Source: a virus. From it: a stretch of DNA of 21,299 nt. Below, piece after piece: positions 5,778 through 13,473 of the stretch. Every line of letters starts with the position of its first letter. Position 1 is the stretch's first letter. The notes below the pieces were generated by a model. The model saw nothing but the letters and a program-made list of their open reading frames with translations, was not told the origin of the DNA and searched no databases. The translations under genes were made by a program, and so were the position numbers. The DNA lies in IMG/VR virus record IMGVR_UViG_3300025316_000079, positions 1 through 21,299 of that record; one strand, written 5' to 3'.

Positions 5778-6374
5778 ATGAATTACGGACACGTCGAAGC
5801 GCTATTAACGCTCTACTTTCACGATATACCGCATCTTCGGAAGTTGGCGGAGATCGACCTGACGGCCTGCCGCCGGCGGCTGGAGCGGATTCGCGGGGAA
5901 GGCGTCTATCCGTCCTCCGGCGTGATGCGTTATGATGCGCCCTCCGCGCGTGGGAAAAGCGGCAGCATCCCCGACCCGGTGGAACGGACCGCCGCGCGAT
6001 CGGAGCGGACGGAGTATCTGGCCGTGCTCCAGGCGGAAGAGCGTAACGAAGCATTCTACGCCGGCATCATTGAGGAGTATTCCTATATCGAGGAACGGCT
6101 ACAGATCGTGTTGGGGCTGCTGCCGGCTGATCATCAGGAGGCCATTCGGCGGCGGTTCGCGCAGCGCTGTTCCTATAACGACGTGGGCGCGAATGTCGTC
6201 GCCTCTTCGCTGCGCAAGGCGCTGCAGCAGGACTACGCGCTGATCGCCGATAACCTGTTCTGTCAAATCAGTGCCGAATTGTTGCCGTATTGCGCCCAAA
6301 AACATGCCGGTATTTTCCCGGTTCGTTGCCGGAAGCGCACCTATTTCCGGCGCTCGGAACTGGTAACCTGTTAA
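5778..6374 (+). CDS. Putative late-gene transcription regulator (sigma region 4/ArpU-RinA-like)
   Basis: The 198-aa product has a coiled, charged N-terminal half. Residues about 105-160 (YIEERLQIVLGLLPADHQEA, then IRRRFAQRCSYNDVGANVVA and SSLRKALQQDYALI) read like a sigma-70 region 4 type helix-turn-helix: 'L-x-x-L-P-x-x-x-R-x-x-I...R-F...S-Y-x-x-V/I-A...S...R-K-A'. ArpU, RinA and related phage late activators have this form and sit just upstream of the small terminase gene, as here. The last 25 residues are Cys/Arg-rich and unusual. GAGGAGG lies upstream of the ATG. The regulatory role is inferred from the fold pattern and position; a structural role cannot be excluded. Confidence 0.5.
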   Translation: MNYGHVEALLTLYFHDIPHLRKLAEIDLTACRRRLERIRGEGVYPSSGVMRYDAPSARGKSGSIPDPVERTAARSERTEYLAVLQAEERNEAFYAGIIEEYSYIEERLQIVLGLLPADHQEAIRRRFAQRCSYNDVGANVVASSLRKALQQDYALIADNLFCQISAELLPYCAQKHAGIFPVRCRKRTYFRRSELVTC

Positions 6375-6382
6375 TGTGAGCG

Positions 6383-6424
6383 CGGGTGCAGACAGGCGGA
6401 CGATCCTCCAACCTGCTGCACCCG
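6383..6424 (+). other. Strong stem-loop after the regulator gene
   Basis: CGGGTGCAG (6383-6391) pairs with CTGCACCCG (6416-6424), and the stem continues inward with CAGG (6393-6396) against CCTG (6412-6415) around a single bulged A. That gives 13 base pairs closing a 15-nt loop. It begins 8 bp after the regulator stop codon. There is no T run, so it may be a factor-independent pause, an mRNA-stabilising hairpin, or part of a packaging or control site. Confidence 0.55.
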
Positions 6425-6433
6425 TGTGAAACA

Positions 6434-6515
6434 TCCCGCGCGGCGCCGGTGATTCTCCTTTGGCAGCAGCGTTCTCGGCTTATACGGCAGTCCCGGTGTC
6501 CGGCGCCGCGCGGGA
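6434..6515. repeat. 16-bp perfect GC-rich inverted repeat upstream of the terminase genes
   Basis: TCCCGCGCGGCGCCGG at 6434-6449 is the exact reverse complement of 6500-6515. The arms are 50 bp apart, and the arm itself contains the palindrome GGCGCC. With the preceding stem-loop it fills the gene-free stretch 6375-6540, upstream of the small terminase gene where cos or pac sites are often found. It could be a binding site for the small terminase, a site for a dimeric regulator, or a structured leader RNA. Confidence 0.6.
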
Positions 6516-6540
6516 AATTCCGCTACAGGATCGACTCTCC

Positions 6541-6675
6541 ATGCTCTCCATCTTCCTGTTCTACTGTCTGCTCGCGCCGCCGCGTCATACCATCCAGTTC
6601 GACGCGCGCCTGCCCTGGCGACGTGCTCTCGGGGTATTGGAAATGCTGTCCTATCCGAGGGACCGCCATGTGTAG
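6541..6675 (+). CDS. Possible small ORF, 44 aa, with hydrophobic N-terminus
   Basis: This ORF starts MLSIFLFYCLLAPP and continues with a basic/aliphatic stretch. A short hydrophobic N-terminus could mark a membrane-associated peptide, but the ribosome binding site is weak (AGGA about 11 bases upstream). It overlaps the next small ORF by 8 bp. It is one of two short frames filling the gap between the regulator and the small terminase, and it may not be translated. Confidence 0.22.
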   Translation: MLSIFLFYCLLAPPRHTIQFDARLPWRRALGVLEMLSYPRDRHV

Positions 6676-6859
6676 GAGAGACCCGACCGCGAATGAAGCC
6701 ATCAGACGCGTGCTGCGGGAGCAGCGGGACTTCGAATACTTTCTGGTAGCCGCTTATGACCGCCAAACTCACCGAGAAACAACAACGATTCGTCGACGCG
6801 TACCTGGTAGATCTGAACGCAACGCACGCCTACCAGGATGCGTATCAACAACAGGATAA
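6668..6859 (+). CDS. Possible small ORF overlapping the small terminase gene, 63 aa
   Basis: GAGGGA stands six to seven bases before the ATG, a better ribosome binding site than that of the small terminase gene itself. The first 35 residues (NEAIRRVLREQRDFEYFLVA near the start) look like a genuine amphipathic helix. The rest, which overlaps the terminase gene by 104 bp, is Arg/Thr-rich and looks like out-of-frame sequence. It may serve to deliver ribosomes to the terminase start at 6756 by translational coupling, or it may be the remnant of a small gene. No family is recognised. Confidence 0.33.
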   Translation: MCRRDPTANEAIRRVLREQRDFEYFLVAAYDRQTHRETTTIRRRVPGRSERNARLPGCVSTTG

Positions 6860-7358
6860 ACTACCGATCAGCGAGACGGTTGCCGCGGCTGGCGGCGCGC
6901 GCCTGTTAAGAATTGTTAAGGTTCAGCAGGCGATTCAATCCGCCCAGGATGAGCGCTCCAAACGTACTGAAATAACAGTTGATAATGTTCTTCGTGAGCT
7001 TGCCCTACTCGGATTCTCCGATCTTCGCAACTATGTAATCACTGACGACGGTTCACTCACACTTGTTCCCGGTGCGCCCGACGCGGCGATGCGCGCGGTC
7101 TCCTCGGTCAAGCGCAAGCGGCGCACGATCCCCCGCAAGGACGACGAGCCGATTGTCGAGGTCGAAGTCGAATTCCGCCTGTGGAGTAAGCCCGACGCCT
7201 TGACGTTGCTAGCCAAGCATCTGGGGATGATTACCGAGAAGCGCGAATTATCCGGGAAGCTGGAGGTGCAGTCGTTCGCGGACTTGATGAGGCAGGCGAT
7301 GGCGCATGACGACACTGATACCGATCGAGCTGGAGGGGATACGACGCAGCCGGCGTGA
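6756..7358 (+). CDS. terS: Terminase small subunit
   Basis: The small terminase binds the packaging site on concatemeric phage DNA and recruits the large subunit. The N-terminus LTEKQQRFVDAYLVDLNATH is the classic opening of the terminase_2/XtmA family helix-turn-helix domain. The following helix ends in RLLRIVKVQQAI, where many members have 'LLxNPKVxxxI'. Then come TEITVDNVLRELALLGFSDL and a C-terminal region with WSKPDALTLLAKHLGM, also typical. Length (200 aa) is slightly above the family norm. The start has only a weak ribosome binding site, and the 3' end overlaps the large subunit gene by 53 bp. Confidence 0.93.
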   Translation: MTAKLTEKQQRFVDAYLVDLNATHAYQDAYQQQDKLPISETVAAAGGARLLRIVKVQQAIQSAQDERSKRTEITVDNVLRELALLGFSDLRNYVITDDGSLTLVPGAPDAAMRAVSSVKRKRRTIPRKDDEPIVEVEVEFRLWSKPDALTLLAKHLGMITEKRELSGKLEVQSFADLMRQAMAHDDTDTDRAGGDTTQPA

Positions 7359-8697
7359 TCCGGTCTGGTTCGTGCGCCACGTGCTGACGGTCGATCCGTG
7401 GGCGAAGCAGGAAGCGGTGCTGCGGGCGGTGCGCGACTATCGCCGCACGGCGGTGCGCTCCTGTCACGGGATAGGCAAGACGCGCGTGGCGGCCTGGGTG
7501 GCGCTGTGGTTTTTGCTGACGCACCCGGATAGCCTGGTGGTGACCACCGCGCCGACGTGGCACCAGGTGGAACACTTGCTCTGGCGCGAGATTCGCGCGG
7601 CACACGTGTTATCCGCCTATCCGCTGGGCAGCAAGCCGCTAAAGACGGAATACACGCTCTCCGAGCAGTGGTACGCGCTGGGGCTATCCACCAATGAACC
7701 GGAGCGCTTTCAAGGGTTCCATGCCGCGAGCGGCGATATTCTGCTGATCTGCGACGAAGCCAGCGGCATCGAGCAAACGATCTTCGACGCGGCGGAAGGC
7801 TTTCTCACTTCGGACGGCGCGCGGTTGCTGCTGATCGGCAACCCGACGCAGTTGTCCGGTGAGTTCTACACCGCCTTTCGCTCCCCGCTCTATCACAAAA
7901 TTCATATCAGTGCCTTCGACTCGCCCAACCTGCGGGCCGGCGCGGTGGTGCGCCCCTATCTGATCACGCCGGCGTGGGTGGAGGAGAAACGCATCAAGTG
8001 GGGCGAGGATTCCCCGCTTTGGTCGGCGCGCGTACTCGGTGAATTTCCGACACAAGGCGACGACACGCTGATTTCATTGGCATGGGTCGAGGCGGCGCAG
8101 GCGCGCTATGCGGAGACGTTGCCCGGCGCGCCGGTGGAGTTAGGCGTTGACGTGGCGCGCTTCGGCAGCGACAAGTCGGTGTTGATCCTGCGGCGCGGTC
8201 CACGGGTGACCATCTATCAGGTGATTGCGAAGAGCGACTTGATGGCGCTGTGCGGGGCAGTGATTCACGCGCTGGGCGAGACCGGCGCCACCATGGTGAA
8301 GGTGGATGTGATCGGCGTCGGCGCCGGCGTCTACGACCGCTGTCGCGAACAGGGAAAGCCGGTGGCGCCGATCAATGTGGCGGAAGCACCGCGGGACACC
8401 GAGCGCTTTGCCAATCTCCGCGCGGAGCTGTATTGGAACCTGCGCGAGCTGCTGCGCGACGGGCAGATGGCGCTGCCCCCCGATGACGACCTGGCCGGGC
8501 AACTGGCCAGCATCAAATACAAGTTCGACAGCCGCGGGCGCATTCTGATCGAGTCCAAGGAGGATATGCGCAAGCGCGGGCTGTCCAGTCCGGACCACGC
8601 CGACGCGCTGGCGCTGGCCTTTGCGCCGGAACCGGCCTCCTCCGCGGTGATGGTCGGCGGGGCGCGCACCGAGGTACAGACGTATCGCGCACGATAG
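7306..8697 (+). CDS. terL: Terminase large subunit (ATPase/nuclease)
   Basis: This is the motor that cuts concatemers and pumps DNA into the prohead. The N-terminal ATPase has a Walker A-like SCHGIGKT (residues 52-59, with Lys58) and a Walker B ILLICDE ending in Asp150-Glu151, followed by the IGNPTQLSGEFY coupling motif at about 178-189. The C-terminal RNase H-fold nuclease shows VDVARFGSDKS (Asp282), KVDVIGVGAGVYD (Asp334) and SSPDHADALALAFA (Asp430/Asp433). Length (463 aa) is normal. Translation starts inside the small subunit gene, and the gene ends with two consecutive TAG codons. The portal gene follows 11 bp later. Confidence 0.96.
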   Translation: MTTLIPIELEGIRRSRRDPVWFVRHVLTVDPWAKQEAVLRAVRDYRRTAVRSCHGIGKTRVAAWVALWFLLTHPDSLVVTTAPTWHQVEHLLWREIRAAHVLSAYPLGSKPLKTEYTLSEQWYALGLSTNEPERFQGFHAASGDILLICDEASGIEQTIFDAAEGFLTSDGARLLLIGNPTQLSGEFYTAFRSPLYHKIHISAFDSPNLRAGAVVRPYLITPAWVEEKRIKWGEDSPLWSARVLGEFPTQGDDTLISLAWVEAAQARYAETLPGAPVELGVDVARFGSDKSVLILRRGPRVTIYQVIAKSDLMALCGAVIHALGETGATMVKVDVIGVGAGVYDRCREQGKPVAPINVAEAPRDTERFANLRAELYWNLRELLRDGQMALPPDDDLAGQLASIKYKFDSRGRILIESKEDMRKRGLSSPDHADALALAFAPEPASSAVMVGGARTEVQTYRAR

Positions 8698-8708
8698 TAG
8701 GTTTCTTC

Positions 8709-10274
8709 ATGGCGCCACGCAACGCTTCAACCGAACAGCCGCGTATCTCCGATCTGCCGGAGCGCATCCAACAGGACCCGTATGAGGTCGCGTCGGCGGC
8801 TACGCGGGAGATGGACGCGGCAGTCGCGGCCAAGCCGATCGGCTGGGGATTGGAATTCATTCCCGGCCAAATCGCCACCAATAGCTACTACGGTCCACTG
8901 CTGCAGAATTACCTGCGCAGCCTGCCGCGGCCCTCGGACGATGTTGAGCGCGACCTGGGATTGGACATCTATGAAAAGATGCTCAACGACCCTACTGTTT
9001 CCTCCGCGATCCGCTCGCTGAAGATTCAGGCGCTATCGTCCGGGGTGCGTTTTGTCGGCAAGGTGCCAAAGCCGAGCGCCTGGAACACCGACCAGAACGC
9101 GCAGGCCGAATATGCGCACAGTGAAGAGATTCGCGCCGGCGTCGAAGCGATGATGGATGAATTACAGCAGCCGCTATCGGCGATCGTCAGTGACATGCTG
9201 GACTGTCTGGCGTTCGGGCACAGCCTGGCCGAGCTGGTCTTTCAGCCGGACGGCAATCGCCTGGTGCTGCAAGCGCTGCGGGTGAAGAACCGCTATCGCT
9301 ACAGCTACGTCACGGACCGTTTTTTGCAGTGCGTGGGCATCGTGCCGACCGAGAAGGCATCCGGTATCATTCCCGTTGAGTGGGTGATCCCGCGGGCCAA
9401 GTTCTGGCATCTGACCACGGAGACGCATCAGGCCGACCCGCGCGGGCGCTCGCTGCTGCGGGCCGCGTATAACGCCTGGTGGCTCAAGCAGCAGGCATGG
9501 CAGGATTACTTTAAATACCTCAAGCAATACGCAACACCGAGCCTGGCGGCGCTGCTGGACAACGACGCGCCGAACGTGACGGCGGTGGATGCGAGCGGCA
9601 ATGTTCAAAAGGACCGCGCCGGCGTGCCGATCAGCCTGCCGGCGGAATCGGCGGTCACGACGAAGCTGGCCGAGTTCTCCAACAGCACGGCGATCGCGCT
9701 GCGCTACATTAAAGAATTCAAGGTGCTGCAAGCGCAAGGCGCCGGGGAAGCCTATACGACCGCGATTACGCTGTATGACCAGCAGATGGCGCGTGCGGTC
9801 GTGATGGCGACGCGGGCGCTGTTGGAAGCCGAACACAGCAGCAAGGCGGACAGCGAGACGGGGCGCGATGTGGCCAGCACGTTTGTGTCCTACATTCAGC
9901 GCCAGGTCGAAGTTGCGTTTTACCGCGATGTCATTCTCACGGTCGTCAAACTGAACTGGGGCGAGGACGCGACGGCCTATGCGCCGTTGATGATGCTCGC
10001 CGCGGATACCAGCCGCGACACTGAGAAGTTCGGCACGATGATCGCCGCGCTCACTAGCGCCGGCTACCTGCATGAGTCGCAATATCCGGGCATCGATGCG
10101 CAGATTGGTCTGCCGGAGCGCGACCTGGACGCGCAAGTGGAGGAAAAGGCTGATAAACAGGAGGCGCGCGACGCGCAGCAACGCGAAATGGCTCGCCTCT
10201 ACGCCGGTCCGCGCGGCGCGGGGAAATTGGATGACGGCGAACAGGATGACGGCGAGGGAGACGACGGTGCATGA
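8709..10274 (+). CDS. Portal protein, DUF935 (Mu gp29-like) family
   Basis: The portal forms the twelve-subunit ring at the capsid vertex through which DNA enters and leaves and to which the neck attaches. Features of the DUF935 group include the IYEKMLNDPTVSSAIRSLK segment (about residues 88-106), ALRVKNRYRYSY, the DPRGRSLLRAAYNAWWLKQQ segment with the following WQDYFKYLKQYATPSLAALL (crown/clip side), and EAEHSSKADSETGRDV before the C-terminal helix. Length (521 aa) is typical. The last 20 residues are a highly acidic Gly/Asp tail (DDGEQDDGEGDDGA). The stop overlaps the MuF gene by 4 bp, the usual portal-MuF pairing. Confidence 0.93.
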   Translation: MAPRNASTEQPRISDLPERIQQDPYEVASAATREMDAAVAAKPIGWGLEFIPGQIATNSYYGPLLQNYLRSLPRPSDDVERDLGLDIYEKMLNDPTVSSAIRSLKIQALSSGVRFVGKVPKPSAWNTDQNAQAEYAHSEEIRAGVEAMMDELQQPLSAIVSDMLDCLAFGHSLAELVFQPDGNRLVLQALRVKNRYRYSYVTDRFLQCVGIVPTEKASGIIPVEWVIPRAKFWHLTTETHQADPRGRSLLRAAYNAWWLKQQAWQDYFKYLKQYATPSLAALLDNDAPNVTAVDASGNVQKDRAGVPISLPAESAVTTKLAEFSNSTAIALRYIKEFKVLQAQGAGEAYTTAITLYDQQMARAVVMATRALLEAEHSSKADSETGRDVASTFVSYIQRQVEVAFYRDVILTVVKLNWGEDATAYAPLMMLAADTSRDTEKFGTMIAALTSAGYLHESQYPGIDAQIGLPERDLDAQVEEKADKQEARDAQQREMARLYAGPRGAGKLDDGEQDDGEGDDGA

Positions 10275-11929
10275 ACGACGATCCGCTGCGCGCGCTGGGC
10301 GGCCTCCAACGTGACGCGCTACTGGACCGCGAAGCGACGCTGACCCGCGATCTGCTGCGGCTGTACCATCCGCTGGAGCTGTCGCTGCAGGAGCAGATCA
10401 AACAGCTCAAACGCGAGATTCCCACCGTCGAAATTCTCACCGCGGAAGAGAAAGAGTGGAAACTCAAGCGCACGCGGGCGTTGCTGGATCACCTGCGTGA
10501 GGAGATGGCGGTCATCGAGCGGCGCGCGGTGCGGCTGATCGCGCGCTCGCAATGGGAAAATGTCGCCGCGGGGATCGCGGATTCCCACGCCATGGCGCGG
10601 GAGATCGGGCTGGGATCCAGTTTTGACAATCTCCCGGTCGATGCGCTCCACCAACTCGTCGGCATCATGGCCGACGGCAGTCCGTTAGCCGACACCTTGC
10701 GGTCCGTCAGCGCGGAGAACCTGGGTGCGTTGAAGCAGACGCTCTTCTCCGGGGTCGCGCAGGGACTGGCGCCGGCGACGATCGCGCGGAATCTACAGGA
10801 CACGCAGCAGGACCTGACGCGCCGCCGCGCGGTGCTGATCGCCCGGCAAGAGAGCGTGCGGGCCTACCGGGAAGCCGGGCGCGCGAACTACGCCAACAAC
10901 GATGAGATGATCAGCGGGTGGCGCTGGCTGGCAACGCGCTCCAAGCGCTCCTGCCCGACGTGCCTGGCGCTGGACGGCTCGGTGCATCCGCTGTCGGAAC
11001 AATTCGGCGGACATCCGGCGTGCCGTTGCACGACAACACCAGTTATAGAAGGAATGTCATCTTCGCGCGAAACCGGCGAGGAGTGGTTTGCCCAGCAGCC
11101 GCCGCACGTGCAGGAGCAAATACTGGGCAAGGCGACGTTTAAACTGTACCAGTCGGGCGCGATTACGTTGCAAGACCTGGTGGAGCGCAAAGCCTCGAAG
11201 TGGGGGCCGACGGCGAATGTGAAGTCGGTCAGTGCACTGATGGCGAGCGGGAAGATTTCCCAGGAGGATGGGCACCACGCGTTGACAAAAAGTCTGGAGA
11301 CCTTCCCGGTGGTTGAGATCAAAAAGCAATCACCATTGGGAAAAGCCATCAGCGACGCACTGGTGTTACCCGGGCCTGGCGCGAAGAACCGGAAGGCGAT
11401 CAAGCACGCAGTTCAAGTCATTGATAGCGTGCATGGCGACGGGAAACCGGCAAAGACGGTCATTAAATCGGTGCGTCTTCCCGAGGGCGTTCACGGTCAA
11501 CATACCAACGCGTCACATTTGGTTGAAATCAACAATGTCGGTAAACACCCCGCACCGGTCATGGCAACCTTGCATGAGTTAGGACATTTTCTCGACTATC
11601 AGGCGCTCCCTGGTGAAGGCGCGACAACCATTGGTCATCCCGAAAAGGTTGACGCCTGGAAAAAAGCGGTAGATAATAGTCAAAGGTTCAAGGAGATTAC
11701 TGCAGCTGATATCGATGAAAAATACCGCAAGTATCTCTTGAGTCCCAAAGAATTATGGGCACGCAGTTACGCGCAATATGTGGCCACGAAATCTGATGAT
11801 CCTGTTGCTAGTCAGGAGTTATCGTGGATGCGTGGGAATATGACCCGATTTGTCTGGAGTCAGGAAGACTTTCAGCCGATCTATAATGCGATCGACTCCT
11901 TGTTTCGAGGCTTACAGTGGCTAAAATGA
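10271..11929 (+). CDS. MuF minor head protein fused to a C-terminal zincin-like domain
   Basis: Residues about 1-265 form a MuF (Mu gpF/SPP1 gp7-like) head protein, a minor capsid component bound to the portal. They end in the hallmark CPTCLALDG...HPACRC motif (first Cys about residue 227). Beyond it lie about 285 extra residues with a different character. These include HELGH (His435-Glu436-His439) followed by SPKELWARSYAQYVA (Glu494), the layout of a gluzincin-type metallopeptidase as found in polymorphic-toxin and large polyvalent phage proteins. GC content falls and codon choice shifts over this second half (about 11270-11929), consistent with separate acquisition. MuF proteins carrying C-terminal toxin domains are a known temperate-phage class. 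It is probably packaged in the virion and may be delivered into the cell, but that is inferred. Confidence 0.88.
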   Translation: MNDDPLRALGGLQRDALLDREATLTRDLLRLYHPLELSLQEQIKQLKREIPTVEILTAEEKEWKLKRTRALLDHLREEMAVIERRAVRLIARSQWENVAAGIADSHAMAREIGLGSSFDNLPVDALHQLVGIMADGSPLADTLRSVSAENLGALKQTLFSGVAQGLAPATIARNLQDTQQDLTRRRAVLIARQESVRAYREAGRANYANNDEMISGWRWLATRSKRSCPTCLALDGSVHPLSEQFGGHPACRCTTTPVIEGMSSSRETGEEWFAQQPPHVQEQILGKATFKLYQSGAITLQDLVERKASKWGPTANVKSVSALMASGKISQEDGHHALTKSLETFPVVEIKKQSPLGKAISDALVLPGPGAKNRKAIKHAVQVIDSVHGDGKPAKTVIKSVRLPEGVHGQHTNASHLVEINNVGKHPAPVMATLHELGHFLDYQALPGEGATTIGHPEKVDAWKKAVDNSQRFKEITAADIDEKYRKYLLSPKELWARSYAQYVATKSDDPVASQELSWMRGNMTRFVWSQEDFQPIYNAIDSLFRGLQWLK

Positions 11930-12093
11930 CGCACAAAGAGTTCCGGGAGCAGTGCGACCGGGAGCATAAGGAAAACTCGATTGCTTCGTATATGAAGCAG
12001 TACGGCATGTCGCGTCGTCAGGCCGAGATCAACTACGAGAACGAGGTGAAGATGCTGCTCGAAGCCGCGCATGAAGCTGGCGACATCGACTAA
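11926..12093 (+). CDS. Small acidic protein coupled to the MuF-zincin gene (candidate immunity/accessory protein)
   Basis: This 55-aa ORF starts with an ATGA overlap on the MuF stop codon and ends at TAA 12091-12093, just before a terminator, so it is the last gene of that transcript. It begins MTHKEFREQCDREHKENS and ends LLEAAHEAGDID. It is acidic overall and predicted to be fully helical. I know no family for it. Because it directly follows a MuF protein with a toxin-like C-terminal domain, an immunity or chaperone role is a reasonable hypothesis; an unrelated small head-region protein is the alternative. Confidence 0.65.
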   Translation: MTHKEFREQCDREHKENSIASYMKQYGMSRRQAEINYENEVKMLLEAAHEAGDID

Positions 12094-12132
12094 CCCTCCC
12101 GATTCCATCCCAACACCATACCGACTCCCACA

Positions 12133-12162
12133 CGCCTGCAGGCCCCGCCTGCGGGCGTTTTT
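12133..12162 (+). terminator. Rho-independent terminator after the MuF operon
   Basis: CGCCTGCAGGC (12133-12143) pairs with GCCTGCGGGCG (12147-12157) around a CCC loop, giving ten Watson-Crick pairs and one G-U wobble. Five T residues follow at 12158-12162. It lies 40 bp after the stop of the 55-aa ORF and upstream of the protease/scaffold gene. It probably lowers transcription between packaging genes and abundant capsid genes, or ends the transcript unless antiterminated. Confidence 0.85.
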
Positions 12163-12188
12163 ATCGCGCTCCCTTCCGAGGTGATTGT

Positions 12189-13430
12189 ATGACCGACTCC
12201 ATGAGCCACAATGATCGTAAAAGCGCCGTGTGCGCCGCGCTGGGCTGCCAGGACTGGCACGTGCAGGACATGTTTGACGACAAGGTGGTCCATCGGATGC
12301 CGAAGCCGGGCGGGAAGGATTATGAGGACGACGGCAAGCTCTACCAGACGCCGTATACCGTCGGCGATGACGGCAAGGTGTCATTGGGGCAACGCGAGGA
12401 AGTGCAGCGCCGCACCGTCTATGACCCGGTGAAGCAGTTCAGCGTGGACTTTTCCGTCGGCACGCCCCAGGGCGACCTGGTGCCGTATGTCGGCAAGGCG
12501 TTCGAAGTGGGTGATTATCCCGACAAGGGCTTCTCCATCACCGAGGCCGAAGTCGACGCGGCAATTATCGCCTTTACCCCGGTGCCGAACGATCTGGAGC
12601 ATCACGCCACCATGTTCGACGGCAAGCTGGGGGAACTGACGCGGCTGTGGCGCGACGGCAAAGATGTCTACGCGGAAACGCTGATTCCCGCCTGGGCGCG
12701 CGGCGTGCTGGGCGATACCCTGAAAACCTCCCTGGCGTGGGCGCGCGACACCAAGCGGGTGATCGGCAACGCGCTCACCACCCATCCGCGCGTATTGGAC
12801 GCGCAATTGCAAGCCGCTTTCACCGCGGCGAATTCGACAGCGAAAGGAGACCAACCCATGACACTCAAAGACCGTGTCCTGGCCCTGTTCGCCGGCGGAA
12901 AGAAGCCCGAAGACATCCTGGAGGATGAACTGAAGGCGGCGTTTGCCGACGACACGAAAGACTGCCCGAAATGCAAAGGCACCGGAAAAGTGCCGGCAGA
13001 GATGTCCGACACGCCCCAGCCGCCGGCCCCCGACCCGGCAACGGTGCACCTGTCCGCGACCAATGCCGCGCTCACCGAACGGATGCTGACGCAGGAAGCG
13101 GAAGCCTGGTTCACCACGCAGTTGCGCGCCGGCAAAGTGTTACCCGCGCAACATGACGCGCTGACGGCGCTGTTCTGCCAGGCAGCGAAAGCCGACAACA
13201 ACGGCGCGGTGACCTTCACCGCCGCCGGCGCCTTGCAGACCGGCGCGCAGATGAAAGCGCTCACCGACGCGATTGCCGCCGCGCCCGATCTGACCCCGTT
13301 CTTCAGCGAGGCGATCAGCAATGTGGCCGGCGATCAGATTGTCACGTTATCCAGCACCGGCGGCAATCAGCCGAGTGACGCGCGCATGAAGTCGCTCCGC
13401 GCGATGGCCGGGCTGAAGAGCGCGAACTAA
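12189..13430 (+). CDS. Mu gpI-like prohead protease/scaffold precursor
   Basis: The N-terminal 210 residues resemble the Mu gpI family of head maturation proteases: SAVCAALGCQDWHVQDMFDD at the start, then LYQTPYTVGDDGKVSLG, IAFTPVPNDLEHH, FDGKLGELTRLW and YAETLIPAWARGVL. The C-terminal part is the alanine-rich scaffold region that shapes the prohead and is then degraded. A single CPKCKGTGK zinc-knuckle-like motif (about residues 258-266) sits at the junction and is unusual. GAGGTGA lies five bases before the ATG. An internal in-frame start at 12858 probably yields a separate scaffold protein. Position before the decoration and capsid genes is canonical. Confidence 0.85.
   Translation: MTDSMSHNDRKSAVCAALGCQDWHVQDMFDDKVVHRMPKPGGKDYEDDGKLYQTPYTVGDDGKVSLGQREEVQRRTVYDPVKQFSVDFSVGTPQGDLVPYVGKAFEVGDYPDKGFSITEAEVDAAIIAFTPVPNDLEHHATMFDGKLGELTRLWRDGKDVYAETLIPAWARGVLGDTLKTSLAWARDTKRVIGNALTTHPRVLDAQLQAAFTAANSTAKGDQPMTLKDRVLALFAGGKKPEDILEDELKAAFADDTKDCPKCKGTGKVPAEMSDTPQPPAPDPATVHLSATNAALTERMLTQEAEAWFTTQLRAGKVLPAQHDALTALFCQAAKADNNGAVTFTAAGALQTGAQMKALTDAIAAAPDLTPFFSEAISNVAGDQIVTLSSTGGNQPSDARMKSLRAMAGLKSAN
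12858..13430 (+). CDS. Internal in-frame start: predicted scaffold protein, 190 aa
   Basis: Codon 224 of the protease gene is an ATG preceded by a strong AAAGGAG with eight bases between GGAG and ATG, far better than chance inside a coding region. The product would begin MTLKDRVLALFAGGKKPEDI and contain the alanine/glutamine-rich helical scaffold part. Mu (I/Z) and lambda (C/Nu3) make their scaffolds in exactly this nested way, so the prediction follows an established pattern. The ratio of the two products would be set by the two ribosome binding sites. Confidence 0.7.
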   Translation: MTLKDRVLALFAGGKKPEDILEDELKAAFADDTKDCPKCKGTGKVPAEMSDTPQPPAPDPATVHLSATNAALTERMLTQEAEAWFTTQLRAGKVLPAQHDALTALFCQAAKADNNGAVTFTAAGALQTGAQMKALTDAIAAAPDLTPFFSEAISNVAGDQIVTLSSTGGNQPSDARMKSLRAMAGLKSAN

Positions 13431-13473
13431 TCCGCCGGCAACGGCATGTCTCTCATGAAAGGGGAGAACGCAC

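Noticed and set aside
5690-5935. 81-aa plus-strand frame beginning before the regulator gene
   Set aside because: It overlaps the regulator in another frame, has no good ribosome binding site, and becomes Arg/Gly-rich where it overlaps. A TGAGCC/GGCTCA inverted repeat at 5704-5728 lies in its first part, but is too short to call a feature.
9174-10181. 335-aa minus-strand open frame
   Set aside because: It is antisense to the clearly identified portal gene, with the composition of a complementary-strand artefact.
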